This document shows positions 24,201-34,929 of a DNA stretch of 64,000 nt, piece after piece. The DNA is taken from contig OX463854.1 of NCBI GenBank assembly GCA_949825065.1, positions 15,227,112-15,291,111 on the forward strand, read 5' to 3'. Under the pieces are notes generated by a model that saw only the letters and a list, made by a program, of their open reading frames with translations, was not told the DNA's origin and did not search any database. Within the stretch, counting starts at the first letter, position 1, and each line of letters begins with the position of its first letter. A program made the position numbers and the translations under genes. This DNA comes from Odontocerum albicorne. Taxonomy: Eukaryota > Arthropoda > Insecta > Trichoptera > Odontoceridae.

Positions 24201-26145
24201 TATCAAATGACAGTATTATGAGGGAGGAGAGGGGACATGTGATGAAATAGAAAAATGTACAAACAAAGAATTGGGTTTGGAAAAATCCCTATCTGTCATA
24301 ATGGATAGATTTATCGACTGATAAACGTATAATTAATTAATATTTTTTAACCAATTCATCCGAAATATTATTAATAAAACGTCATCACAAAAGCGCACTA
24401 TCTCTACTGCTAGCCGCCAAATGAGTGACTTGACGTCATTGAGCCATGACTCAATCACGACGCGGTTTTAGTACTTTTTGGTTTCATACAACGTTAAAAA
24501 AAGATTTATTCAATAGAAAAAATATTGAAAAGAATAAGTGCAGTAATCAAGAGAAGCTCAACCCAATTCATATACATACGAGTATGACATATATAGTATT
24601 AAAAACTATTAACTCGTAGTCTGCGCATTCCCTATTGTAATATACTATGATGGGCATTCTCACTGTGACGTGTATTGTGTCTATTATGACAGGGATTGTA
24701 TTCTACCATGACATGTATTGTATTATCTGATATAGCTCAAGTCTTGCTTAATTATCCAGTTTCAGTATGTACAAGTCATACGTATTTTAATAGAATTATG
24801 TTATGTTCAGGGCCAGCAAATCACCGTACAGCATACTCCTGCGGGAGTATGTGGAAGCGGAAAAGGCAGGCAGAGGGGACGAGGAGGGACCGGGAGAGTG
24901 TTGGCCGTACTTCAAAAATTGTCCCAAATCTTTGTTCCTGCCTAGCAGAAATAAATATACGTGAGTTTTATTTTTTGTAGTAATTGCAGGTCTCATTCTT
25001 CAATGTTCCTTTCCTCTTCGGAGGTTCGTGATCATTGTGGCTATCTTAACTTGTAAGGAGCAGCTCTGTACAGATATATGACATCACTATAAACCACTCC
25101 CGTGAATTCTTCAACTAGGAGATGCGTCTTCTTTACACACTTCTTCTGCGTTATTCACTCTATATCTGTTGAAGGATCTCATATTTTTCTCCTCGTACTA
25201 TAACATATGTCCAGAGAACTTAATTTTTTTCCTTTTACTGGTGGATAATACTATATCTTTATTCCCCCTCTTATCTTTGCTAAACCACGAGACTCTCAGC
25301 ATTCTTCGATAGCCCCACATTTCAAAAGCTAGAGCCGAAAAAATCGCATGTGAAGGTCGAGATTTAAATCCTTATTGCAAACGAGGTCCTGCATGTTGAA
25401 GAAGCAGTTTAGTGCAATCCCCACTCTTACTTGATATATTCAGACTTGTCCCATTGATCACTCAGCCAGAATTCCCAATATTTATATTATTAGACTCGCT
25501 CAACAGATTGCTAATGACAGGTGTTAATCCCTTGGTATCCATTCTATGAAGCAAAACTATACAGGCAAGGGAAGTAGAAGAGGTTAATATCTTCATGGTT
25601 TACAAGCGAGAAAAATACGAAGAAACTACTATTTATACTCCTGAGTTATAGTTTTTATAACCTGATGCGAAGGTGTCTCACACAAGCTCAACGATCTTCC
25701 CCAATATCTCCGAGATGAGAGAAATGGGCAGGACCTGTTGACAATGAAACAAAGAACAATAGGTAATCAGCAATACAGCAAATCAAGATTACTGTTTCAG
25801 GAATTGTAACTTTAAAATTGAACTTAAGTATTAGGGCCAGAAAAACCACTAATATATTTTTTTAAATACTATCCGGCATCATCCTTTCTTTATCGGCCCG
25901 TTTCATTCTAGATGACATTTTCGAGTGACTTTGGCACCATATCATCAAGTGTGTTGAAACGGAATCAATTTTAGATAACAACTTTTTATCCTCATTTTTT
26001 TATATTTTTCAGAAAAGACGCTGAGAAGGAACACCAGGAAGACATTCAGAGATTAGAGAAAATTTCCGATGTAACAAAATTGACTTTGCAAGATAGTTTC
26101 AACGATAATGAAGAAATTAATGAAATAAACGTCCAACCGATGTAA
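14801..26145 (+). CDS. secreted DM4/12-domain protein, five coding exons (357 aa)
   Basis: The coding exons are 14808-15234, 19077-19293, 20751-20897, 24811-24960 and 26013-26145. All junctions are GT/AG and the phases agree (1,2,2,2), giving 357 codons and a TAA stop. The protein starts with a hydrophobic signal peptide (MEIRIFTFFLLTVLWTKPV). It then has an Asn/Ser-rich spacer and a basic RQKR site before LLWITNDGRLALPPGTSLVI. The remainder is a full DM4/12 domain: FSRSFGKAAGGYVADF, the CLLRAICEVHAHPL core, TASKSPYSILLREYVEAE, and ECWPYFKNCPKSLF. Four cysteines are in the family's usual places (C..RAIC and CWPYFK.C). DM4/12 proteins are insect-specific and of unknown biochemical function. 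The acidic/polar tail encoded by exon 5 extends past the domain. Secretion and dibasic processing are inferred. Confidence 0.92.
15370..15592 (+). repeat. tRNA-derived SINE, copy 2
   Basis: The head has TGGTCTAATTAGTTAGATGC (A box) and a GTTTGATTCC B box. The body is the family's usual TTGGTTAGAAGAGG, CCGCCAGGTTATACTATATA and CAACGAAAATATT. It lies in intron 1 of the DM4/12 gene, sense to it. Confidence 0.85.
16026..16240 (+). repeat. tRNA-derived SINE, copy 3
   Basis: Head GTCCTAGTTGATAAGACGCC with a decayed B box (CAAGTTTGATT). The body ends with GTATACAACGAAAGTATAAG. It is immediately followed by the 57-bp tandem array. Confidence 0.82.
16241..16530. repeat. tandem repeat, about 57 bp unit, five copies
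   Basis: Units read roughly as ATATCTCTTAAGTGACCTTG, then AAATGAGGTATCTCAGTTTA and AGATGAGT. Alternate units carry TTTAAGATGAG or TTTAATTTGAG, a two-step higher-order pattern. The array starts at the tail of SINE copy 3, as often happens when SINE tails seed minisatellites. Confidence 0.85.
16531..18912. other. intron 1 remainder
   Basis: AT-rich intronic sequence. It contains a short stem (GTGGTCAGC ... GCTGACCAC, about 17009-17055) in an otherwise unremarkable GC-richer patch. The 101-codon open frame at 17342-17647 has no recognisable domain and is not supported as a gene. Confidence 0.45.
18913..19072. repeat. tandem repeat of about 54 bp x 3 ending at a splice acceptor
   Basis: CTTTGTGT...TGATATCATATTTTGTG.TGTATAAA.ATTTTATGA.AATTTT recurs at 18913, 18968 and 19021. 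The last copy's ATAATTTT runs straight into CAG at 19074-19076, the acceptor of DM4/12 exon 2. The array therefore supplies the polypyrimidine region. Confidence 0.9.
19077..19293 (+). CDS. DM4/12 gene, coding exon 2
   Basis: Encodes VDFDKLGLTDNENPYGD to MAFLHGGER. It contains the conserved FSRSFGKAAGGYVADF stretch and a second dibasic site (RRRGKR). Acceptor TTTTCAG, donor AGAG|GTGAGA. Confidence 0.92.
19905..19965 (+). repeat. truncated SINE head
   Basis: GGACTATTTGGTAAAACATT followed by CCGCGGGTTTCCCAGG looks like the A and B boxes of the SINE family. The body is missing; only a TGTATTGTATTATTACACTTTCG-like end remains. Confidence 0.4.
20005..20300 (+). mobile_element. LINE 3' end, family L1-a of this window
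   Basis: Translation gives LRWFEHVERMNEERLTKQI, then VSGRRGKGRAKLDQVYDILK and WRSHLSAYPNRDTAG ending in a stop. This is the C-terminus shared by many insect non-LTR elements. The same terminal sequence (AAAGTCTGG.......CTGCCTA) is found at 32.5 kb and, inverted, at 43.8 kb, so the three belong to one family. Confidence 0.8.
20751..20897 (+). CDS. DM4/12 gene, coding exon 3
   Basis: Encodes ALLFGALEDFLANFGLDGK, then the CLLRAICEVHAHPL core and FGLFGEMVKLFLT. This is the most conserved half of the DM4/12 domain. Acceptor TTGTTTTTAG, donor AAC|GTAAGT. Confidence 0.94.
20921..21120 (+). repeat. tRNA-derived SINE, copy 4
   Basis: A-box head CGTGGCCTAGTTGGTGAGAC begins only about 25 bp after the exon 3 donor. 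The B box is decayed (GTTAGGTTCCAG). The body has the usual AGAGATTGCCACCTG and CAGGTTGAACTGTATACAGA. Confidence 0.85.
21540..22512. other. intronic, possible pogo/Tigger-like end
   Basis: CAGCAAACTTTCGATTATCC at about 21547 resembles the terminal repeat style of pogo/Tigger elements. No matching right end was found. The rest is AT-rich and shows no gene. Confidence 0.3.
22513..22752. mobile_element. palindromic MITE, diverged copy
   Basis: The ends are CAGTACCCGTCGATAAGTAA and the matching TTACTTACCGCCGGATACTG. The inner arms GAGCGTCGTCTC / GAGACGACGCTC and AAGCCGAAGTTAG / CTAACTTCGGCTT complete a long hairpin. It shares terminal and internal sequence with the 170-bp element at 35300-35469. 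No open frame. A right-hand TA is present but the left flank is TT. Confidence 0.85.
23240..24140 (+). mobile_element. cluster of decayed LINE fragments
   Basis: Two separate stretches encode the ETWTWQKK segment (about 23285 and 23545). Two others carry the downstream gene part (WFGHEDRMNY, about 24045, and a related FGHMEKMND at about 23725). The order suggests two overlapping or duplicated LINE 3' fragments, with stops throughout. Confidence 0.65.
24811..24960 (+). CDS. DM4/12 gene, coding exon 4
   Basis: Encodes ASKSPYSILLREYVEAEKAG and then ECWPYFKNCPKSLFLPSRNKY. This supplies the last conserved cysteines of the DM4/12 domain. Acceptor TTATGTTCAG, donor TATAC|GTGAGT. The exon is short and lies 3.9 kb from exon 3 in repeat-rich sequence, so gene finders could miss it. 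Confidence 0.93.
26013..26145 (+). CDS. DM4/12 gene, terminal coding exon 5
   Basis: Encodes a charged tail (KDAEKEHQEDIQRLEKISDV ... EINVQPM) ending in TAA. Acceptor TATTTTTCAG. It has no conserved domain, and this tail is probably lineage-specific. Confidence 0.85.
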
Positions 26146-28291
26146 AAAATATATGTTATTCGATTTTTCAAACATAAGTCTAAAATATTTTATTAAGAAT
26201 CGAAAACATCTATGGGACATAAGATATTAGTTTTTTTTAGATTCAAGTAGAATCAAAAACATTTAAAACGAATGAATTCGATCAATTTATTTAGGATAAA
26301 AACTTCGAACTATCAAGTTAAGATTTGTTAAAAATACGTGTAGTGAAAAATCCCTATCAATTACAAAACGATCATTTAAATGCTAAAATACAAACTGTCG
26401 ACCAAAATTCAGTGATTTACTGAAATGTCATATAAAATACAAAATTATATTCCAACTTATATTTGCAAAAAGAACTTTTGTCTCAATTGAGAAACAATTG
26501 ACCCACTTTTGCCACAATTGAGAGAACGTGGTATCACTTTACGAGTATATGAATTTGCATGGATGATATTTTTAAACGAAATTTAATTATGAAATTCCTG
26601 TAACATATATTTGATTGAAATTGAACTTTGCTTATCCGATATTTTTATTATGAAATATTTATTTCTTTTAAATAAGCGAAAAAATGTGTTTTATGGGTTG
26701 AATTTTATGCATATAATTGTCCTGAATTCGGTAGTTCGAAGTGATTATTAGCTGGGAACGTTTTGCCAAAAGAACTTACAGGTTGTGGTAATGTAGGATG
26801 TTAGATAAAAAATCCAACAAATTGGAACTTGGATAATTTTCCTTACAAATAATATAACTAGATTAATATATAAAAAAAATATAATTTGAAAGGGGATAAT
26901 TTATTTTAGCATATAATATTATTAATACCTCTAAAAATTTGAGTGTCTAGTCTAATGGATGAATCTTTTGAATTATTAGAATATTTTGTTATACGAGTAT
27001 ATTGAGAATATTTAATTTAATTCGTCTTATAGTACACTAGTATTTAAAAATTCAATTTTTTTATAAAATTTGATAACACTAATGTGTTTTGGATTTCGAT
27101 TGCAAAAACTACAAAATAAACTAAATTGCCTTATTTCATGTTGCTACTTAAATAAAAATAGCAGATTTTTAAAGATATTTTCTCTTATTCAAATGAGCTA
27201 TTACAAATCGTCCTTATAAGAGACGGGTCGCCTTATTATATAAAAAGATAGCTTTGAATACATAGGAAATAATAAAAACCTTTTTTTTTCAGAGCTTAAA
27301 CTCGATTAAAGTTTTTATGTTACTGAGAGAAGCGTTTTCATAATCCTATCAATGCAAATATTTATCATAGATTTTTCAGGTTTTCTTATTGATTCATGAA
27401 TTTGAGTATAAAATATCATAAATTTTAATTTAGCATTTTTGTATATTGATACAGAAAAAACATTGTTAATTAATTGAATATTTTGTCACGTTTGCGAAAG
27501 AAATTAGTAAATTAAAATTATATTTATTTGCTTATTCCCAAAAACCAAAATGAGCGCAAATGTATAATTTTGAATGAATTATTCACGTACATTGATTTAT
27601 TTTCCGCAATCCACACTATTAAAACGGATAATTTGTGAGGAGTTTCGTCAACGATTATTCAGAAGTATTCAATAATCAATTAATAAATTAAAAAGAATAT
27701 CCCAGTGTGTCATATTTAAAATGATTTTTAAGTTTTGGGTTCGGTTGATGGTAGGTTTTGGTTGGGTGTTTCAAATTATTCAATAAATATGTTTCAAGTG
27801 AAATATTAAAATAAATATTTGTTTCGAGTGTATAAGTGAGTCATATTTTATAAACATAATTTGTTATTCTACTAAATATTAATAAATGATTCTTGATTGA
27901 ATAAATAATATTTATTATCATGATTTGTAAATAATGATTAATTTTTTATAGCTTTGATTTGCGTAAAATTGTATAAATGTATATACACCTGAAGTTGATT
28001 GTTTATTGTGAAGAAAATGATTTGTTTTGATTAAATTCCTGTGTTGTTTTGTTATATCAAAAATAAATGTTTATTATATTTCTGATTTTTTTTCTTTTCA
28101 CAAAAGCCATCCCTTTTTAACCTGAGAAAAGAAACCATTTTTGATATAAAAATGTATAATATAATTGTTTTGAATGCCCTGAAATATTAAGAAAATATTT
28201 TTGTACCATTGAAGGTAAAATAAATACTTTTATTATGCATCATTTCGATTAATGTAGACATACTTCAATACCAAATAATGAACTATTTTAG
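26146..28291. other. 3' UTR and intergenic sequence
   Basis: Very AT-rich. Several AATAAA hexamers follow (for example near 27115 and 28064), so the 3' end of the DM4/12 transcript cannot be placed. No gene was seen. Confidence 0.5.
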
Positions 28292-29033
28292 GGGGTATTC
28301 TATTCTAGAGGCGTGAATTTAGGGCGTTTTTTTCAGACTTAATAAAAAAAACTAAAAACATTTTTCGTATGCATTTTTTACTGTTTGTTTATTGATGATT
28401 TGAGAATGTACAAAAAAAAATCAAATTCAAGATGTTATCAGCTGGAAAAAAAGAAGGTGAGCTGGTCGACATGATTAAAGCCCTTTTGTAAATTTTACAC
28501 AGTTTCTTAATAAGAAATAATGTCGTTATAGTTGAGAAATAAACAAAAATTATACACAGTTTCTTAATAAGAAATAATGTCGTTATAGTTGGTACCAAAG
28601 AGAAAAAAAATCGTAAAATGTCTGTGCTGTCTGAATTTTTTTTTTAATTTTTTTACCCTGTTTTTTCAAATATGTATTTAATTTTTTTTTAAATAGTGAA
28701 AAAACTAGTTTTGAATTTTTCAAGGTAGGGATGATATAAAAACATTTATTAAAGTTTCATACTAAATTTGAAGGCAATCCATTGGATAGAACTTGAGATT
28801 TTATGTCGACCAGCTTGAAAAAAGTAGTTTCGAGAAAAACGAGTTTAAAGTTTTGAGATTATTGTCTGAGTCATACCGGTGCGGCGTAATTGCTGCCTCA
28901 TTTATAGCTACAATTTAGTAAATATTGAGAATTTTAAAATTTCCTTTTGAGAACATATTTTTAAAGACCTAAACTTTAAAAATATGCAAAAAAAAAGATT
29001 TTTTCAAATTTCTAGAGTAGAATACCTGCCTTA
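28292..29033. mobile_element. putative non-autonomous element with about 18-bp terminal repeats
   Basis: The left end GGGGGTATTCTATTCTAGA and the right end (reverse complement GGCAGGTATTCTACTCTAGA) match at most positions. TTA sits directly outside both. The inside contains a 57-bp-period tandem duplication (28497-28534 and 28554-28591) and no transposase-like frame. The family is unknown. Confidence 0.5.
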
Positions 29034-31388
29034 AGTGAACCTTAACGAAATATTTATTTAATCAATAATTTTAAAACCAAGTTCGGATACCCTCTTAAAT
29101 GCGGCTATACTCGTATAGCCATGAGCTTACTTGCACGAACTTCACAACTATCAATCAATAACCAAAAAAGCTGCAGACCGATAATTTGAAAATGTGGCTT
29201 GACACACTGTCAAAAAATATGTAAACCCTGTCGTAGCGCGAGCATTCAGTGCACGATCGGCCTAAAGATATTGACCGGTAGTTCGCAGTTAATGAAAATA
29301 TGGCCTAAACATTTTTGAAAAAGATGGAGTGCCTACTGATCTGTGATATTTTCTAAATTTTGGAGTGTTGTAACACTGGAAAATGTGTGGGGGAAACTCC
29401 AGAGAAACAGAGTTAAAAAGTCACAAGTGAAAACTTCATTAATTTATTTTGACTTCTATGGAATACATATATGAAGTCGTAAATACAATATATTAGATCG
29501 AATAGTAAAATACTTGGCGTGTGTATATTACAATTCAGAAGGCGTGTTTTCATTTACGTCAGAGAGGAAAATGTTATACGAGCCAAAAATGTTTGTCTTA
29601 GGAAAAGTGAATGAAAAGTAAGGATTTTTTACTCTCAGATTATGATTAAGGTAAGTTTTAGTCAAATTACTCAGTAGAATCGATTTACCATCGTAAATAT
29701 AACATTTAAATGCACACCACGAGATATTCTCATACTTGGAAAGGTTAAACAATACCAAGTTACAAAAATCGAGAAGATTTACTATTTATCCGATAACAAT
29801 TATATAAAGCTCCAATATTGTTATAAAAACACTTGTTATAAAAACAAAATAAAATTACAATTCACAAGTAAATTGTTTTATGTTTTAGAGATTTCGACAA
29901 TTCAGGGGCGTATTATTAAGCAAGTTCTATAAAAAGTTTTGAAATTATTTACATATAATCGTTTTAAAAAATATATATTGATGTATTACTTAAATTGTTG
30001 ATTCAATGGGTGAGCAGCAAAATTAAAGGATAAAAAATAGTTAAATTTTGATTATTTCGATATTTTTTTTAGTGGGATCGTGATTTTTTATCATAAATAG
30101 TAAGAAGCAAATATACCCTTTGAAAAATACACTTGTTTGAGGTTTTTTTATATTGTATTAGATTTTTTAAATTAAAATTTTATTGATTGTTTAATTACGA
30201 GTATTTATCATTTTAATATTCATCAAAAAAATAAGATCTAATTTGCGACTATTTAACTAAAGAAAAAATGTTTGATGAAAACCTAGGAATAATATTTAAA
30301 GAAATAAATTCAATAAAATTGAAAGGGGGGAGAGTCCGTCAAATTGTCATGTTAATAACGGAAGTGCAATATAATTCAAACTTAGTAAAATCCATAAAGC
30401 AGGTATGAAAACAATCGGTGAACTACATCGGTATAATGTTTTTTTTTTCGTATAAAAAATATTTATTTGAATCTCTTTATCTCCTCCTTCAAATTATAGT
30501 ATAGCGTTATGTATTAGTCCCTCAAGATCACAATTCGGCGTTTAGGGGAAATAGATTGTTATATAAATGCTAATATCTGTTTTTTCAACATTCTTCAAGT
30601 TCCTGTCATATTAAAAAATAGCAATCCAAATCCTGAGATCATATAACGGAGAAGTAAATCACTTTGAAATTGATCATAAAATTGACAGATAAAAAAACAT
30701 CAGTTCTACAATATGTATGTTAGGCCGCGCCCCCTCTCTCAACATGATAAAAGTAGGAGAAGGGTTGTGGGTATATTTTTATACATAGTTCTAAACACCT
30801 TTTAACACTTTGCACGCGGTAGACTTAAATTATAGTCAAGTATGTATAACTCATAGAAAGTGGGAGACTTTAATATCAAGTTAGCGACTGTACGGTAATA
30901 ATGGGTATCGAATATTACAGTCGCGTTTTTCTTAACTGCGATGGTTCTGAAACCGCCAATTTTTACCATTTAGTACGGAGATATATATAATCCTACACAT
31001 TTCATCCAGTTATTTTAACTATAAAAAAATCATATTATACCCATCTGGTAATATTTTTTGGTCATATTTCAACCTAAGTATTGTAGTATATAATATAGTA
31101 CATTTTTTATAAACCTTCATACTATATTACATAATTATTTTATATTTCATTTTATATAATTTATTAATTAACAGCTAGACATGCTCTTGAAAAACCCGCT
31201 GCGTGTGTAATTATCGATTAGTCTAAGCTCGCATATAAAGTGTTAATTTGGGAAATCGATCTTTGATGATTTTAAAAGTGATGTACCAACTCTGTTGCTT
31301 TGTAGAAGGAACTCTTAATATTGAGGTGTGTGCAAAAATCTAGTTTATGCATATTGACTGGACTATATGAATTATGGACATATTTTAG
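29034..31388. other. gene-free region
   Basis: AT-rich sequence with no supportable gene. The signal-peptide-bearing first exon of the next gene may lie here, or further upstream, but was not identified. Confidence 0.45.
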
Positions 31389-31493
31389 GTTACAATATTA
31401 ATTCTGGTGACTCTGTGTTCATCCATGTGCCGCGGGAGGGTCATTACCAAGCGGAGCTACTCGGACCACTCCGTCAAAGGCTACCTTACCGAG
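31389..31493 (+). CDS. six-cysteine peptide gene, signal-peptide exon
   Basis: 35 codons in phase 0 at both ends. It encodes the hydrophobic core LILVTLCSSMC and the probable processing site TKR. The missing initiator Met is expected at the end of the preceding exon. Confidence 0.7.
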
Positions 31494-34144
31494 GTGAGTA
31501 CGGAGTGCCTGCCACCATTTATTATCCCATGTATCGATGCTGCCAATTTACTGTTAGACTAGAAGTTAATTATATCACCGCTAGACAGCCGTGGATCTAT
31601 CTTATATCTAATATATCTTAGTGCAAATGTAGTATACGTGTATGTGTATCTTAATTCAAAGACATTATTTACAAACTATAATATAAAATGTAATTATTGA
31701 TTAATGATGGTTTCCACACAACTATCAAGAGTGGTTGAACAGACCACTAATGCGACTTATTAATACGTATATGTTTTCGAGTTCTATAATATTTAAGAAG
31801 AGTCCAGTATTTTGAAATTAATATTTAATTTGGTGGATATGCTGGAATTTGTTTACAAATTACAATGTAACAGATTTAAACCTCAACCGTGTTAACCATT
31901 CACTATAAATAATATATATATGTTGGAAGTTTTTCTACCTTAGTTATAAAGGTTTTTCGGAGATGATGTCGTGTTGACTTGGCTTAAATCAGTAAACCCC
32001 AAACTACGACTTGGATCCGGCTCGTGGACGCGTTGGTTAGCAATATTTGAAAAAAAAAACGTTTTTCGTTAAAGCTTAAATCTGCTCAGATGATAGTCCA
32101 TAACAGTATTTTAGTATCAACTTTGATGTATGGCTGTGAAACGTGGAATTGGAAAACGCTGCAAAGAGCTGAATAAAAACTGTAAAGATGCGTGCACTGA
32201 GATAATACATGGGGTAATGTATAGATAATGTGTGATAGAATATGTAATGAAATTATTAGAGATGAATGTGAACTTAATGATGGTGTGTTGAGTAAGATGA
32301 AGAAGATCACTCTGATATGGTTTGGACATTTAGAAGGAATGAATGAAGAAAGACTTATAAAACAAATATATTTAGTACATTTGCAAGTGGACTGCATGAT
32401 ATAGGGAGACCAAAAATGTACGATTGGATCAAGTGAATAATATTTTGTAAGAAGGAAATGTTAGAAGTAAAATAAATCATAGAAGTTGTATAAGTATGTG
32501 AAACAGATGAAATGTGTGTGCCGCAATAGAAAAGTCTGGTACTCTTTCCTCTCTGCCTACTAAATATGGAAACTGCGTGGTGGTATTTACGTATGTATGT
32601 TTTTACAGCAAATGTATTAGTTGCATATAATAAAGAAAGTTCCTCGAAACAGTAAGCTTACACATATACATCCTTAATTATGATCACGAGCTGTGTGTAT
32701 ATATACACATGTACGAGTATAAAATAATGTATGCCCCTTTTTCGATTTGGCCCAACTAACAGCCGGCCCCTCCGTTTAATAAGTTTGAAGACCTTTGGAT
32801 TATGGTGGTCGACGTTTCGAAGGTGTTGCAGTGTTTATCCTTAGGGCGACGTTAAAAAATGTATCGAATATCATAATCGCTAAGGTTTTTTGACAGTAGC
32901 CGTGAGATCGAAGGCTTCAACAACTACGACCACAGCCGTTATTTAAACTACGGGTCCCCAAACTTATTGAACGGAAGGCTACATTAAAAACTGCTCAGAA
33001 AAATATTTTATATTTACGTAATTTGGTATTATCGTACTATCCAGATTAGCAATGGTTTATTGCATTTTAATTCAAATACTTGAAAAGTATCTCACAAAAA
33101 TTAAAATAAAATAACACGAATATATAAGAATGAGACAGAAAACACAAAAAAATATTTGTTTTTATATAATAACGAAGTTACGTTTTTATATTATAACGAA
33201 GTAACGATTTTATATAATAACGAAGTAACGTTTTTATATAATAACGAAGTAACGTTTTTATATTGTATAATAACGAAGTCACGTTTTACTGGTGAAATAA
33301 AACGTAATTTCGTAACATATTTTTTAGTGAAAATGAGTAATCAATACATTTTTCAACAAACGTAAAAAAAATATCATCCCATTTCACATTAGTTTTCCAT
33401 TGATTAAAATAAAATTTATGGCACCTCCTCTAGACGATTAAAACTAACATCGCTCAAAAATAACTTACTGAAGAGATTTCCAATGTTGCAAAAAAATCAA
33501 TACCTTCATATGTACTATATAGTGGCGGCTTCCTTGGTCTATATGATAGGCCCCCTGTCTCTAGTCCATGGATTGCAGGTTCAATTCGCGTCGGTATTTA
33601 TTTATTGTCGCTCTTACTCTGGCTACGAACCCATTATTATTGACATATTAACAATATTACAAAATAAATATATTATATATAAGTTGAATATAAGGATAGG
33701 AAGGTGATGATTGTGACCATTAGATTATATACTGCTCGCATGTGTATATGTAAAGAATAAACATATTCGGTAAAAAATACCACAGATAATTTACCAAGAG
33801 ATGACGGATTATGTTTGTAAATCTTCCGATACGTGATGTGATACATCCGACTTTAGATGTAGTGTAATATATATTTGTGTAGCGTTTATAGTATTATTAT
33901 TTGTATTAATTAGGTGATGGCTTTTTTTTTAGACAATTGTATGTTAAATTAATGTTTTTTTATATTACAGCGAACCTGCTGGTGGAATGAGGTCTGTAAA
34001 GAGGAATTCCAGACCCTATTCAGGTGTCGCTGTCCCCTATGGTCCTATTGCCGGAGTCCAGGCAGATACTATAATGCTGTGTGCTCTATGACGGGGACGG
34101 GCTATATATGGACTCAACCGCAATCTGGATGGACTGACACCTAA
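31389..34144 (+). CDS. small secreted six-cysteine peptide, last two exons (5' incomplete)
   Basis: Exon 31389-31493 (acceptor TATTTTAG, donor GAG|GTGAGT) reads VTILILVTLCSSMCRGRVI followed by TKRSYSDHSVKGYLTE. Exon 33971-34144 (acceptor TATATTACAG) continues in phase 0 to a TAA stop. Together they give 92 residues: a hydrophobic signal-peptide core, a KR dibasic site, and a C-terminal domain with cysteine spacing C-x5-C-x9-C-x1-C-x5-C-x10-C. That domain includes CWWNEVC, FRCRCP and GTGYIWTQPQSGW. The ATG must lie in an upstream exon, because an in-frame TAG precedes 31389. The architecture fits a secreted disulfide-rich peptide (hormone-like, defence or venom-like). I do not recognise the family and assign no function. 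The longer open frame through exon 1 (31367-31621) is a different frame and is a shadow. Confidence 0.75.
32085..32590 (+). mobile_element. LINE 3' end, second copy of the 20-kb family
   Basis: Translates with interruptions to LVSTLMYGCETWNWKTLQRA, then IWFGHLEGMNEERLIKQI, GRPKMYDWIK and the AAAGTCTGGTACTCTTTCCT end also found at 20.2 kb. Several stops make it a relic. Confidence 0.8.
33155..33290. repeat. minisatellite, about 24-29 bp unit, five copies
   Basis: TTTTTATATAATAACGAAGT followed by (A/T)ACG repeats. One copy has TATTATAA and the last an extra TATTG. The 69-codon frame through it is a by-product of the repeat. Confidence 0.9.
33520..33625 (+). repeat. SINE head relic
   Basis: CCTTGGTCTATATGATAGGC, then GGATTGCAGGTTCAATTCGC, match the A- and B-box arrangement of the family's tRNA head. 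The body is lost. Confidence 0.5.
33971..34144 (+). CDS. six-cysteine peptide gene, cysteine-rich terminal exon
   Basis: 57 codons plus TAA, carrying all six cysteines of the predicted mature domain. Other frames in this exon are interrupted or lack the regular cysteine spacing, which supports the frame chosen. Confidence 0.75.
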   Translation, partial: RTCWWNEVCKEEFQTLFRCRCPLWSYCRSPGRYYNAVCSMTGTGYIWTQPQSGWTDT

Positions 34145-34313
34145 CCTTTCCTATCACCTTTGTTGTTTTTGATTTTTTATAAAAAAATCGTTAAATATGT
34201 TGAATTAATGAATAGAGATAAAATTAAAGGCTGGTTTCGATTACATTCATGAGCTGATCATGAATTTATTTAATTTTTAATTTTATGCTGATCGACAGGC
34301 TTGTATCAACCAG

Positions 34314-34836
34314 GGGTCACCAACCTTTTAGGCCGCGTGTTAAAACGGGCATTGGGTTAAGGCTCGCGTGCCGCACGTTTAATTTTTTTAAATTTAAATA
34401 AATATAAACATTTGAATGCTTTGAAAGTAGATACCGTGGTCCCAAAGATGCGAACGCTCACAGCTAAACATGGAATGGCGTTGATCGGACTCTTTGGCTG
34501 ATTCATTGTGATCTTAACTAAATATATGGGCTTCAGACAATCTGTAATGATCCTGCAACTCTCCTGAAACGCCGTGTCGATGTGTCTAGCGTGTACAGAT
34601 TTATGCCACACAGGGTGTGCATTATCTACAACCGAGTTGCAGAGGTCCACAACTAACATCCTCGAATGTGAGGGTTCACCCGCCAACTGCGTATGAAAAT
34701 CACAATTAACAAAATATACGTAGAACTATGTATTATTGTATTTTTTTCATGGTTTATCAAACACAGCTCGTAAGTCGCACAAACCACCGTGGCGGGCCAC
34801 ATGCAGTCCGCGAGCCGCGTGTTGGCCATGCTCGGT
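34314..34836 (-). mobile_element. hAT-like ends enclosing a LINE-like coding fragment
   Basis: CAGGGGTCACCAACCTTTTA at the left and GGCGGGCCACATGCAGTCCG with CGCGAGCCGCGTGTTGG at the right resemble hAT terminal regions. Between them, on the minus strand, VWHKSVHARHIDTAFQESCR then IITDCLKP resembles the C-terminal part of jockey-type LINE proteins. Either a LINE fragment was captured or two relics lie side by side. No clear 8-bp duplication was found. Confidence 0.45.
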
Positions 34837-34929
34837 CTAAAGTTTCGAGGTTTAAGACTCAAAACTTTTCATTGATCACTGGAATTCTTTGTTTTTTTAT
34901 GATATATAATACATGTGATTTTTTTGTAT

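Larger units (their letters stand above)
31494..33970. other. intron of the six-cysteine peptide gene
   Basis: Contains a LINE 3' end (32085-32590), a 25-bp minisatellite (33155-33290) and a SINE relic (33520-33625), each listed separately. Confidence 0.65.

Noticed and set aside
31367..31621. 84-codon frame over the six-cysteine gene's first exon
   Set aside because: It is in a different frame from the spliced product and runs past the GTGAGT donor. It has no signal peptide or cysteine pattern.
34357..34686. 109-codon host gene
   Set aside because: The internal VWHKSVHARH...CRIITDCLKP text resembles a LINE C-terminus, and the ends of the region look hAT-like. It is treated as mobile-element debris.
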